Positions 12,873-19,782 of a stretch of DNA of 36,875 nt are shown piece by piece (within the stretch, counting starts at the first letter, position 1; every line of letters begins with the position of its first letter). Below the pieces are notes generated by a model that was given only the letters and a program-made list of their open reading frames with translations, did not search any database and was not told where the DNA came from. Source of the stretch: a virus; the IMG/VR virus record IMGVR_UViG_3300042896_000357, positions 1-36,875 of that record. One strand, given 5' to 3'. A program made the translations under genes and the position numbers.

Positions 12873-14241
12873 ATGCTAAACGAAACTAACTTACACGGCT
12901 ATCAACACACAGGAGTTGACCACATAATCACAAATACACATTCGGCCCTTCTCCTCGAGATGGGCCTTGGGTAAAACTACAACAACGTTGACAGCTATTA
13001 ACCGTTTGATCTACGACCACCTCGATATTAGTAAAGTACTTGTTATCGCCCCTCGACGTGTGGCTGAGTCCGTATGGGCGCAAGAGGTTGAGAAGTGGGA
13101 GCATTTGAAGCACTTAAAAGTAAGCAAGGTTATAGGTGACGCTAAGAAGCGAAAAGCAGCCTTAGCAATCAAAGCAGACATTTACACCATAGGGCGTGAC
13201 AACGTGGCTTGGTTATGTGGTTTATATGGTGGCGGCATGTTGCCGTTTGATATGCTTGTTATCGATGAGAGCAGTTCTTTTAAGAACCACGCCTCAATGA
13301 GGTTCAAAGCTCTTAAGCGTGTACAGCCCTCTTTTAGTCGTGTTGTGCTGCTTACTGGAACGCCTGCACCAAATAGCCTTATAGACCTATGGGCTCAAAT
13401 CTACCTACTCGATAGAGGCGATAGGCTTGGTAAGACAATAACTTTTTACCGAGATAACTACTTTCGTAAAAGTTACAACGGTTTTGGCTATGACCCACAA
13501 ATCGACTCCGACGAGCGCATACACAATAAGATAAAAGATATTTGTATTTCGATGAAGTCAGAGGACTACCTAGACTTACCGGAACGCATAGATAACTTCA
13601 TAGCTATTGACTTCCCGCCCGAAGTTAAGAAGCGTTACGAGATATTCGAACGTGACATGGTTCTCGAAATGTTTGAAGACGTGGAAGAGATAACCGCTAT
13701 GAACGCTGCAGGTTTATCGAATAAACTTTTACAGTTTGCGGGTGGAGCCGTTTACGATGCTGAGAAGAACTGGCACGAAGTCCACGACTTGAAGCTCGAC
13801 GCCGCGGAGGATATTATCGAGAGCGCCAACGGCCAACCCGTTTTAATCGCCTACACGTACAAGCATGAATTGGAAAGGCTTTTAGTTCGCTTAAAGAAAT
13901 ACAAGCCCGTGAAGCTTACAACGGACGCCGATATACTTAAATGGAACAAAGGCGAGATACAAGTAATGCTTGCACACCCAGCAAGTGCGGGACACGGTTT
14001 GAACCTACAAGCGGGAGGCTCTATAGTTCTTTGGTTTAGTTTGAATTGGAGCTTGGAGCTTTACCAGCAATTTAACGCCCGTTTACACCGCCAAGGACAA
14101 AAAAGTAGTGTAGTTATTAATCATTTGATTGCGCAAGGCACAGAGGATGAAACGGTAGTTAGAACGCTCGACGGGAAGCGGGACACGCAAGAGCTTTTGA
14201 TGCAAGCCGTAAAAGCCAAAATAGCAAAACATTTAAAATAA
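12873..14241 (+). CDS. SNF2-like DEAD/DEAH helicase, interrupted by a +1 frameshift at Walker A
   Basis: The frame from ATG 12873 reads LHGYQHTGVDHIITN, then ALLLEMGLG, and stops at TAA 12972-12974. Skipping one base there (GGG T AAA ACT) continues as KTTTTLTAI to 14241. The joined 455-residue product has a perfect GLGKT (31-35), DESSSFK (D131-E132), TGTP (161-164) and ARLHRQGQ (about 402-409), all SNF2/SF2 motifs. Without the shift the downstream part could only start at TTG 12967, inside Walker A. Explanations are programmed +1 frameshifting (Gly-tRNA slipping from GGG to GGU with a stop in the A site), a real mutation or an assembly error. This helicase normally accompanies DUF2800, DUF2815, PolA and VRR-NUC genes in phages. 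Confidence 0.85.
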
Positions 14242-14249
14242 ACATATAA

Positions 14250-14284
14250 ATATTTTTTATATAGAAATAAGTTTTATATCTTTG
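14250..14284 (+). promoter_or_regulatory. Early-class promoter for the small-gene cluster
   Basis: ATATTTTTTATATA (14250-14263), 13 nt, TATCTTTG (14277-14284), 25 nt before ATG 14310. Same geometry as the other early-class promoters. It drives a run of five small genes ending at the terminator 15293-15319. Confidence 0.8.
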
Positions 14285-14309
14285 AAATCTAATTTAAAAC
14301 ATAAAGAAA

Positions 14310-14552
14310 ATGCAAAAGCTTATTGATATAAACGGGGTCGAAATAAAAGAGGGGCAAAGAATAAAAAGTCAGCAACCCTCAGGCGGAATATTTGCCCCAG
14401 CTCCTGCGGTTATAGGCAGAGTTGTAATAGAACATTCTTTAGCTGGAGACGACTTACTACTTCGATACCAACCTTCGGGCTATAAAAACCATTTTTCTTA
14501 TATACTTCTTAGAGGTAAAATAAATGAAGTTTTAGAAGATGAAACAGTTTAA
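14310..14552 (+). CDS. Unknown small beta-rich protein (80 aa)
   Basis: The protein has 80 residues starting MQKLIDINGVEIKEGQRI, a common opening of small SH3-like or YopX-like barrel proteins in phages, followed by PSGGIFAPAPAVIGRVV and LLLRYQPSG. It is predicted mostly beta. It is the first gene after the promoter at 14250-14284, and its 3' end overlaps the next gene by 14 nt. The function is unknown; early genes in this position are often host-takeover or anti-defence proteins, but no motif supports a specific claim. Confidence 0.6.
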   Translation: MQKLIDINGVEIKEGQRIKSQQPSGGIFAPAPAVIGRVVIEHSLAGDDLLLRYQPSGYKNHFSYILLRGKINEVLEDETV

Positions 14553-14691
14553 GTTCTTTTACTGGCGACGTTACGGCGATAACGAAAAAGATTGCGACAC
14601 GATCGTAATCGAGGCACTGAGCGAAGCAAGCGCAAGGCTGATACTTAAACAATGTATACCAAGCGCATACGATATTAACCTATTAAAATAA
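14539..14691 (+). CDS. Unknown small protein (50 aa)
   Basis: A 50-codon frame from ATG 14539 (MKQFKFFYWRRYGDNEKDCD) ends at TAA 14689-14691. It overlaps the previous gene by 14 nt and is followed after 7 nt by the next. Composition is that of a folded alpha/beta miniprotein: the aromatic N-terminal strand and TIVIEALSEASARLIL resemble small phage proteins in which a strand is followed by an amphipathic helix. The function is unknown. Confidence 0.55.
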   Translation: MKQFKFFYWRRYGDNEKDCDTIVIEALSEASARLILKQCIPSAYDINLLK

Positions 14692-14698
14692 AAATATC

Positions 14699-14908
14699 AT
14701 GAAAACAAGAAGAGAGCATTTAAGCGTTTTACCGAAAGAGGTATTAGAAGAAATCCACGAAGAAATTAAGCTAGGGGTTTTACCAGAAATCGAAATAATG
14801 GGCCATTTTTGCGATAAAGAAGAAGCGATAAAAGGGTTATTTGTATTCAGCGAAACAGAAAAAGGTCACACCTATTGGTGGATTATTTACGAAAAATATA
14901 TCAAATAA
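14699..14908 (+). CDS. Unknown acidic small protein (69 aa)
   Basis: The protein has 69 residues starting MKTRREHLSVLPKEVLEEIH. The first half is helical and Glu-rich; the second contains FCDKEEAIKGLFVFSETEKG and ends with an aromatic strand (YWWIIYEKYIK). It has no membrane segment and no recognised family. It belongs to the small-gene run behind the promoter at 14250 and is separated from the next ATG by a single base. Confidence 0.55.
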   Translation: MKTRREHLSVLPKEVLEEIHEEIKLGVLPEIEIMGHFCDKEEAIKGLFVFSETEKGHTYWWIIYEKYIK

Positions 14909-14909
14909 G

Positions 14910-15026
14910 ATGAAAAAAGAGACAAACGTAGAAAGGTTTTATGCTTGGATGTGTAAAATTAACAGTATCCATTTAGCCGATAACGCAAAAATGGCAGCAG
15001 CATTTCACAAAATAGCAACTTCTTAA
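14910..15026 (+). CDS. Unknown small protein (38 aa)
   Basis: The start at 14910 (MKKETNVERFYAWMCKINS) is preferred over an in-frame upstream ATG at 14841, because that one would overlap most of the 3' end of the preceding gene. The 38-residue product is helical and weakly basic. It ends at TAA 15024-15026, one base before the next ATG. No function can be assigned. Confidence 0.5.
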   Translation: MKKETNVERFYAWMCKINSIHLADNAKMAAAFHKIATS

Positions 15027-15027
15027 G

Positions 15028-15201
15028 ATGAGAGCTGGGTATAAAGTTATTAACGACGTAGAAAAACTGGATAGATTTATATTAGTTTCAAACTACGGTA
15101 GTATTAATGAGGTAATAAATTATGGTTGCGAGGAACTACAAGAACTAAATTATCTTAAAGATGAGAGCGATATTGGCTTTTGGCGTATAAAAAGAAAGTA
15201 A
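15028..15201 (+). CDS. Unknown small protein (57 aa), last early gene
   Basis: ATG 15028 opens a 57-codon frame (MRAGYKVINDVEKLDRFILV) ending FWRIKRK. Its stop codon (15199-15201) lies inside the first GTAAACAAT box of control region B. It is an alpha/beta protein with a basic tail and no recognised family. It is the last gene before the terminator at 15293. Confidence 0.55.
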   Translation: MRAGYKVINDVEKLDRFILVSNYGSINEVINYGCEELQELNYLKDESDIGFWRIKRK

Positions 15202-15292
15202 ACAATACAAAGCAAAGTAAACAATCTTTGTTTACTTGTGAAGCACTGCGGTTATTGACTTAAACGCAAATGTAAACAAAGTAAACAATACT

Positions 15293-15319
15293 AAGCCCAA
15301 ACTTATATTTGGGCTTTTT
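15293..15319 (+). terminator. Rho-independent terminator ending the early operon
   Basis: AAGCCCAAA (15293-15301) pairs with TTTGGGCTT (15308-15316) around loop CTTATA, followed by further Ts (to 15319). It directly follows two tandem GTAAACAA boxes. Confidence 0.85.
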
Positions 15320-15551
15320 GCATTTTTACACGACAAAGCAATAAAAGTACTAAAAACGGCCCTTGTCTATAAATACTTACAAATTAGCTTAAAATGGATA
15401 CAAAGGAAACAAAAAGCAACAATCTTTGTTTACGCAAAAGTACCAATGTTTATAGGCTCTAAGGTACTATTGTAAACAATAAACAATAATATTATTATAA
15501 ATATTATAAAGTAAATAATATTATATATAACGCGTAATATAATACGCGTAA

Positions 15552-15572
15552 GGAACCTGTGGAATTTGTTCC
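15552..15572. other. Conserved stem-loop in control region B
   Basis: GGAAC (15552-15556) pairs with GTTCC (15568-15572); the loop is CTGTGGAATTT, 9 of 11 bases identical to the loop of the region A hairpin, while the stem differs but still pairs. Confidence 0.65.
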
Positions 15573-15746
15573 CCCGTCCCTTCAAAGTCAAGCTTGTTTA
15601 TTGTTTCTTTGTTTACTTTTTGGCTTAAACCCAATGAGAGTGCGGGTTAAGAGCGTAAACAAAGAATTTATTTTGTTTCTTGGCTATTTTCGTGATTAGT
15701 TAATAAGCTGATTTGTAGATAGTTAAAGATAAACAGTGCAAATTTC

Positions 15747-15788
15747 TTTGTTTATTTGATTGAAATGTAAAATAGTTTTGTAGTTTTG
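15747..15788 (+). promoter_or_regulatory. Late-class promoter(s) for the terminase operon
   Basis: TTTGTTTAT (15747-15755), 17 nt, TAGTTTTG (15773-15780). A second TAGTTTTG follows at once (15781-15788), with a TTTG at 15755-15758 at the equivalent distance, giving two overlapping promoters 8 bp apart. The ATG is at 15793, so transcripts would be leaderless or nearly so. The -33 box is the same word as the arrayed boxes of control regions A and B. Confidence 0.7.
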
Positions 15789-15792
15789 TGGT

Positions 15793-16287
15793 ATGGCTGC
15801 ACCTAAGGTAAATATCGAAAACGCAATAAACGAAATTCTTTCTGATTTGGATTTTGGTATTGAGCGTGCAGACTGTCTTTCGAAATTCGTCGAAAAATGG
15901 CAAGTGTCAACTCGAACGTTTGACCGATACTGGTCAGAAGCCCTCTCTCGCTTCGCTGCTTTGAACCTAAGGGCTCAAAACGTTTTGGAGGAGGAATACA
16001 TCAAAGGAAAAAAAGAAGCCCTTAAAAAGGCTATTTTAACCAAGCATGAACGTATGGAACTTTTAACCAAATTGGCTACTGGCGAAATACCAACTTGGCG
16101 CGAAGTGATAACAGAGGCAGGAATCCAAAAACTTGAGTACTATTCTGGGGCAGAAGCAAAAGCAGCAATTGCCGAAATAAATAAAATGGATGGGGAGTAC
16201 GCACCAATTCGAAAAGATATTACCTCGGGAGGCGACAAACTCGAAGCCCCTATTTTTAAAATCATTTTAGACGATGGGGAGCTTTAA
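15793..16287 (+). CDS. terS: Terminase small subunit
   Basis: The protein has 164 residues. The N-terminal helices (INEILSDLDFGIERADCLSK, then KWQVSTRTFDRYWSEAL) form an HTH-like DNA-binding region, followed by a helical oligomerisation region (LEEEYIKGKKEALKKAI) and GEIPTWREV. The C-terminal part (AEINKMDGEYAP, then PIFKIIL) is typical of small terminase subunits. It recognises the packaging site and regulates the large subunit. The assignment is strengthened by the 14-nt overlap with the large subunit gene. It is the first late gene, behind tandem late-class promoters, and its message would be nearly leaderless. Confidence 0.85.
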   Translation: MAAPKVNIENAINEILSDLDFGIERADCLSKFVEKWQVSTRTFDRYWSEALSRFAALNLRAQNVLEEEYIKGKKEALKKAILTKHERMELLTKLATGEIPTWREVITEAGIQKLEYYSGAEAKAAIAEINKMDGEYAPIRKDITSGGDKLEAPIFKIILDDGEL

Positions 16288-17596
16288 GCTTTCAAAGACA
16301 CAGACGAAGGCTTGGAAACTTCTTTTTGACCTTACAACCCTTTTTGTGGGCTATGGCGGAGGGGCTTTTTCGGGAAAGACTTATTTGCTTTGTTTTTGGC
16401 TTACGTACATGAGCCGAACTTACCCCGGAACCGCTTGGGGCTTAGGTAGAAAAGAACTCGTAACACTAAAGAAAACATCGTTAATAACTCTTTTCAAAGT
16501 ATTCCAAGAGGCAGGACTTCAAAACGAAATACACTACAACTACAACCAACAATTAAACTTAATTCGTTTCGATAATGGCTCGGTTATTTACTTAATTGAT
16601 ACCGCATACAAGCCCAGTGATCCAAACTATGAACGCTATGGAGGGCTAGAGTTGACCGGATGCGCAATTGATGAGAGTGCCGAAACAGATAGGAGGGCTA
16701 TTGACATACTTTTTACCCGTTTAGGGCGTTGTTTAAATGATAAGTACGATTTACCCAAGAAAATGCTTGAGTGTTTTAACTCCGCTAAAACGCACGTCTA
16801 CGACCGTTACTTTTTACCTTGGAAAGACAACAAGGAAACGGAATCAAAAAAGTTTATCTTGGCTAAGCCGACCGATAACCCGAGCCCCGAAGTTGCAAAC
16901 TACATTCGAGATATTTTGCTAACAGGTGAAGAGTCAACAATCCAAAGATTAATACACGCTAACTTCGATTACGAAAGCAACCCTTACGCCTTATTGCCAA
17001 GCTACGATAATATTTGCAACCTTTTTACAAACTCTTTTGTAGTGCCTGGACCAAAGCGTTATTTATCGTTAGACATTGCGTATTTAGGAGCAGATACCTT
17101 CGTGGCAACTACTTGGGCGGGGTTAGTAATTGAGAAAGTTAGATGCATAGATAAAATCGATGAAGTTGCAATTGGAAATCAGATTATTCTATGGGCGGAG
17201 GACGATAGAGTACCATATTCGAATATCGTTTATGATGCTGACGGCTTGCGAAAGTTCACCGCTAACAGCCTTAAAAAGTTAACTGCAGCAAAAGCATTTA
17301 ATAATAACGCGGCTCCGCTAAAAGGCAAAAATTATGGCAATTTAAAAGCCGAGTGCGCCTTTAAACTTAAAGAGCTTGTCGAGGCAGACCAAATTTACAT
17401 AAAGGATCAAACCTACCGAAAACAAATAATAGCGGATTTAGAGAACATTTGCAGAGAACCACTCGACGATGAGGGCAAAATACGCCTTGAGAAGAAAAGC
17501 AAACACAAAGAGCGCACAGGGAAGTCTCCCGATTTCTTTGATAGTTTATTAATGCGAATGATTTTCGAAATAAAACCTCCGGGAGGTTGGGGGTAA
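16274..17596 (+). CDS. terL: Terminase large subunit
   Basis: The protein has 440 residues. ATPase: Walker A GGGAFSGKT at 28-36 and Walker B-like CAIDESAET with D133-E134. RNase H-like nuclease: D267 (YLSLDIAYLG), D321/D323 (IVYDADGLRKF) and D420/D423 (SPDFFDSLLMRMIFE). It is of normal length for the family. It pumps DNA into proheads and cuts the concatemer. The start at 16274 overlaps the terS 3' end, as is common. The packaging type (cos, pac or terminal repeats) cannot be told from sequence alone; the circular assembly would fit headful packaging. Confidence 0.95.
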   Translation: MGSFKLSKTQTKAWKLLFDLTTLFVGYGGGAFSGKTYLLCFWLTYMSRTYPGTAWGLGRKELVTLKKTSLITLFKVFQEAGLQNEIHYNYNQQLNLIRFDNGSVIYLIDTAYKPSDPNYERYGGLELTGCAIDESAETDRRAIDILFTRLGRCLNDKYDLPKKMLECFNSAKTHVYDRYFLPWKDNKETESKKFILAKPTDNPSPEVANYIRDILLTGEESTIQRLIHANFDYESNPYALLPSYDNICNLFTNSFVVPGPKRYLSLDIAYLGADTFVATTWAGLVIEKVRCIDKIDEVAIGNQIILWAEDDRVPYSNIVYDADGLRKFTANSLKKLTAAKAFNNNAAPLKGKNYGNLKAECAFKLKELVEADQIYIKDQTYRKQIIADLENICREPLDDEGKIRLEKKSKHKERTGKSPDFFDSLLMRMIFEIKPPGGWG

Positions 17597-17597
17597 G

Positions 17598-17616
17598 ATA
17601 TTTTTTTATATCTTTG
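17598..17616 (+). promoter_or_regulatory. Possible degenerate early-class promoter
   Basis: ATATTTTTTTATATC (17598-17612) runs straight into TATCTTTGG, so the upstream element and the -7 box (17609-17616) overlap instead of being 13 nt apart. Compared with the moron promoter at 26017-26051, the sequence looks as if about 17 nt between two TATAT copies had been deleted. Activity is doubtful. Confidence 0.35.
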
Positions 17617-17637
17617 GTAAAACTTAAAATAGAAACC

Positions 17638-17712
17638 ATGGAAACAATTATTATAATTTTTATCGCAGCACTGTGGGTCATAATGTTAATAAACGCAATA
17701 GGGCCTAACTAA
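17638..17712 (+). CDS. Membrane microprotein 1 (24 aa)
   Basis: ATG 17638 starts a 24-codon frame that is almost entirely one hydrophobic helix (METIIIIFIAALWVIMLINA) ending at TAA 17710-17712. The final A of this stop is the A of the next gene's ATG. It is the first of three coupled membrane microproteins between the large terminase and tail-type genes. The function is unknown. Confidence 0.45.
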   Translation: METIIIIFIAALWVIMLINAIGPN

Positions 17713-17840
17713 TGGAAGCAAAAGCAATCAGAATGCTAACGATCATTTTCTTAAGAACTATCGCAGCAATCGCCTTAATTGGCGCCGGACTTTATTACTT
17801 TTTAAAAACCGATTTAGGACAATTATTATTCAAGCTATGA
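17712..17840 (+). CDS. Membrane microprotein 2 (42 aa)
   Basis: A 42-codon frame from ATG 17712 has a positively charged start (MEAKAIRMLT), a hydrophobic helix at about 8-31, which includes the GAGLYYF stretch, and a short polar tail (KTDLGQLLFKL). It overlaps the previous stop by 1 nt and the next start by 4 nt. The shape fits a small holin- or pinholin-like or regulatory membrane peptide, but the lysis genes are elsewhere. The function is unknown. Confidence 0.5.
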   Translation: MEAKAIRMLTIIFLRTIAAIALIGAGLYYFLKTDLGQLLFKL

Positions 17841-17932
17841 AAACAGAATTAAGAAATACAGCACTTTGGGTATTACTTGTTTTCCATTTAATAAACTACA
17901 TAAGCTTAGGGCTTTTTATAGTATTTAAATGA
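17837..17932 (+). CDS. Membrane microprotein 3 (31 aa)
   Basis: A 31-codon frame from ATG 17837 with 4-nt overlaps at both ends. It has a polar start (MKTELRNTALW), then one hydrophobic helix (VLLVFHLINYISLGLFIVF). Strict ATGA coupling through three such frames argues for genuine co-translation. The function is unknown. Confidence 0.45.
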   Translation: MKTELRNTALWVLLVFHLINYISLGLFIVFK

Positions 17933-18426
17933 AAAATAAAGACGAAAATATAATCTTAAGCAATGAAGACTTTTATTGCAAGAACCTTGTTATCGGGATA
18001 AGTATTGACGACATTATGGCAGAGGTTAACTCCTTCGATTGGATGGAGTTGAAGCAAAAACCTATCGAAGCGGTTTTCGAAGACTTCAAAAAACGTTTGA
18101 ACTTTGAAAATCCTAAAGGTAAATACTTTTCAATCCGAGAGAAAGCCTTTGCGCATAAGTTCGAAAGAGCTATTATCAACCTAAGCGCATTGGTTGAGGA
18201 GGTTAATAATTCTTATAACATACCCAACAAAGGTGGAATCTCAAACGAGCTCTTACAGGCTTATTATTACGTCAAATATTGGGCGGATAAAAAGCAAATA
18301 GCCGTCGACTATAACGAGCAAGAATATAATAAAAGAAAACTATTTAACTTTTATACAATTCTTTTCGATATATTTGCAGTTAAGTTAGATAATTTCAATA
18401 CTTTTAATAATCAAAAAACGAAATAG
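17929..18426 (+). CDS. Unknown helical protein (165 aa) in the late operon
   Basis: The protein has 165 residues, begins MKNKDENIILSNEDFYCK, and is mostly alpha-helical with many aromatic and charged residues (YNEQEYNKRKLFNFYTILFD). There is no signal peptide, membrane helix or recognised family. It lies between the terminase/microprotein block and the putative tail completion genes, so it may be a virion assembly or tail chaperone-type protein. It starts within the stop of microprotein 3 and is followed after 2 nt by an acidic small gene. Confidence 0.55.
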   Translation: MKNKDENIILSNEDFYCKNLVIGISIDDIMAEVNSFDWMELKQKPIEAVFEDFKKRLNFENPKGKYFSIREKAFAHKFERAIINLSALVEEVNNSYNIPNKGGISNELLQAYYYVKYWADKKQIAVDYNEQEYNKRKLFNFYTILFDIFAVKLDNFNTFNNQKTK

Positions 18427-18428
18427 CT

Positions 18429-18650
18429 ATGACCCTAGAAGATTTATCACAAGCAACTTTTTACCATATGCAAAACTATAGTCAGTTAATAATTGATTTT
18501 GTTGAAGAAATAGAGGAGGACCTATCAGAAATGACTGAGGAGGAAAGAGGCGCTAAACGTTACGAGCTTCAAAACGTTTTAGATATAATTGATAGAGAGC
18601 GAACGCACGACGTAGAAGCCCTTAGAAGTTTATTAGTTATCTTACTTTAA
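18429..18650 (+). CDS. Small acidic helical protein (73 aa)
   Basis: The protein has 73 residues, strongly acidic in the middle (FVEEIEEDLSEMTEEERGAK), then a helix (VLDIIDRERTHDVEAL), and is probably an all-alpha hairpin. Only a single base separates it from the next gene. The function is unknown; small acidic helical proteins in this part of the operon can act as assembly chaperones. Confidence 0.55.
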   Translation: MTLEDLSQATFYHMQNYSQLIIDFVEEIEEDLSEMTEEERGAKRYELQNVLDIIDRERTHDVEALRSLLVILL

Positions 18651-18651
18651 A

Positions 18652-19128
18652 ATGATACTCAAACCAATTGACGAAACTTTCGCCTGCGTATTAGCCACAA
18701 CTCCCGACGAGGTGCTGGCTAATATTTTTACGTTTAATGATTTGTTGTACGTAGAAACAGACGTAGCAGGATCACAGCTACAACCTAAAGACGGTCTTTG
18801 GTTTGGAGTTAATAGGGTGCTCGCTTATGGTCCAATCGCTAACAACTCACGAAACAGATATGCTCAAATGACTTACGACTGCATGCTTACTATCGCCACA
18901 CCTTCGGACGCAAGACAAGAAGTTGAGACAGTTGATACCAAAGCAGGGCAATTTGACGAAATAACAAAAGAACTTTTAACGCTCGATTTTATCAATACTT
19001 TTAAAAGTTATTTTACTTGTTGCGATTACCTTATCGAGAATATACGTTGTCGCCCAGTGTGGAACGTTACAACGGTTTTAATGCAAAATTATAGCGGGGT
19101 TGAGATTAATTTTACAGTAACAATTTAA
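18652..19128 (+). CDS. Putative tail/neck protein (158 aa)
   Basis: The protein has 158 residues and is beta-rich with a central helix. The alternating pattern (YAQMTYDCMLTIATPS in the middle and WNVTTVLMQNYSGVEINFTV at the end) resembles phage tail terminator or tail completion proteins of 130-160 residues. A short central segment (DTKAGQFDEITKELL) may form the connecting helix. Position upstream of the large tail-type proteins and tape measure supports a virion role. No specific family is recognised, so the tail assignment is an inference from shape and context. Confidence 0.4.
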   Translation: MILKPIDETFACVLATTPDEVLANIFTFNDLLYVETDVAGSQLQPKDGLWFGVNRVLAYGPIANNSRNRYAQMTYDCMLTIATPSDARQEVETVDTKAGQFDEITKELLTLDFINTFKSYFTCCDYLIENIRCRPVWNVTTVLMQNYSGVEINFTVTI

Positions 19129-19132
19129 AATT

Positions 19133-19342
19133 ATGGCTTTTGAACATAAATTATATTGGCTAATATATCAAAAAATCGCAGATGGGCCAAACCCCGAAGA
19201 GATAGCAAAAGAAATTGAAGCTATTTCAGAAGCTTTCACTACTGCTTTTTGGGAGTGGCGAAGTAATACACCTATAAAAAACATAGACCAATACACAAAC
19301 GCTGAGACGCTGAGAATGTTTAAGCAAGAAAAAGGAATATGA
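19133..19342 (+). CDS. Unknown small protein (69 aa)
   Basis: The protein has 69 residues: MAFEHKLYWLIYQKIADGPN followed by an acidic helix (PEEIAKEIEAISEAF) and WEWRSNTPIKN. It is probably helical and cytosolic. Its stop overlaps the next ATG (ATGA), coupling it to the following putative tail gene. Small proteins just ahead of tail structural genes may be assembly chaperones, but nothing specific is visible. Confidence 0.5.
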   Translation: MAFEHKLYWLIYQKIADGPNPEEIAKEIEAISEAFTTAFWEWRSNTPIKNIDQYTNAETLRMFKQEKGI

Positions 19343-19782
19343 AAATAGACGAAGCAGTTCAAAGCGTAATAATCGACAAGCTTAAACAAGCGATAGTTGA
19401 TAACGACATGGTGGCGACACGTGCGCTTTATAACTCTGTACGCTTTGAGAAAAAAGAACTACTCGAGCAAATAACTATTAACCTTTACGCTCTCGATTAT
19501 ATTGTTGGTTTGAACTACGGAATTGCCCCAATGGAACGGCCCTACCCAACTATTGAGAATTTAAAAATATGGATAAAAGCGAAAGGTATACCTGCTGACC
19601 CGTATGCGGTACGAAACTCGATAATAGCAAACGGTACTACGTGGTTTCGTATAGGAGGATCAAACATAGTCACGGACTCGATTAACAACGAAGCATTTAA
19701 ACAGGTGATTGAATTAGCGACACCAGACTTAAAAATTAAAATAAAAGAGCAATGGCAATTACTTTTCAAAAACAACCGTTAA
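19339..19782 (+). CDS. Putative virion-associated protein (147 aa)
   Basis: The protein has 147 residues and starts MKIDEAVQSVIIDKLKQAIV. The region ALYNSVRFEKKELLEQITIN followed by LNYGIAPMERPYPTIENLKI and a helix (WIKAKGI) resembles HK97 gp10-like or neck-type proteins of siphophages, where an NSI/NSVR motif and a YxxxxxxGT-like segment recur. It ends LLFKNNR and its 3' end overlaps the next gene by 31 nt. A tail completion or head-tail joining role is likely but unproven. Confidence 0.45.
   Translation: MKIDEAVQSVIIDKLKQAIVDNDMVATRALYNSVRFEKKELLEQITINLYALDYIVGLNYGIAPMERPYPTIENLKIWIKAKGIPADPYAVRNSIIANGTTWFRIGGSNIVTDSINNEAFKQVIELATPDLKIKIKEQWQLLFKNNR

Larger units (their letters stand above)
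15195..15664. promoter_or_regulatory. Control region B: second, larger array of TTTGTTTA(C/T) boxes with AT-rich core and hairpin
   Basis: Boxes lie at 15198-15206, 15217-15225, 15226-15235, 15272-15281, 15281-15289, 15424-15433, 15472-15480, 15479-15487, 15593-15601, 15607-15616 and 15655-15664. Those at 15217 and 15226 face each other as a near-palindrome. The core 15472-15632 repeats the plan of region A: inward GTAAACAAT boxes, an AATAATATT-rich stretch, a CG-flanked palindrome (ACGCGTA/TACGCGT, 15530-15549), the hairpin 15552-15572, then TTGTTTAT and TTTGTTTAC boxes and the shared GCTTAA(A/C)CCCAAT. It separates early from late genes and could be an origin, a switch or both. No gene is seen between 15202 and 15792. 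Confidence 0.7.

Noticed and set aside
14841-14909. Longer N-terminus for the 38-residue gene
   Set aside because: It would overlap most of the end of the preceding gene; ATG 14910 follows that stop by one base.
15195-15664. CRISPR array
   Set aside because: The repeated boxes are only 9-10 bp, occur in both orientations and have irregular spacing; no cas genes are present.
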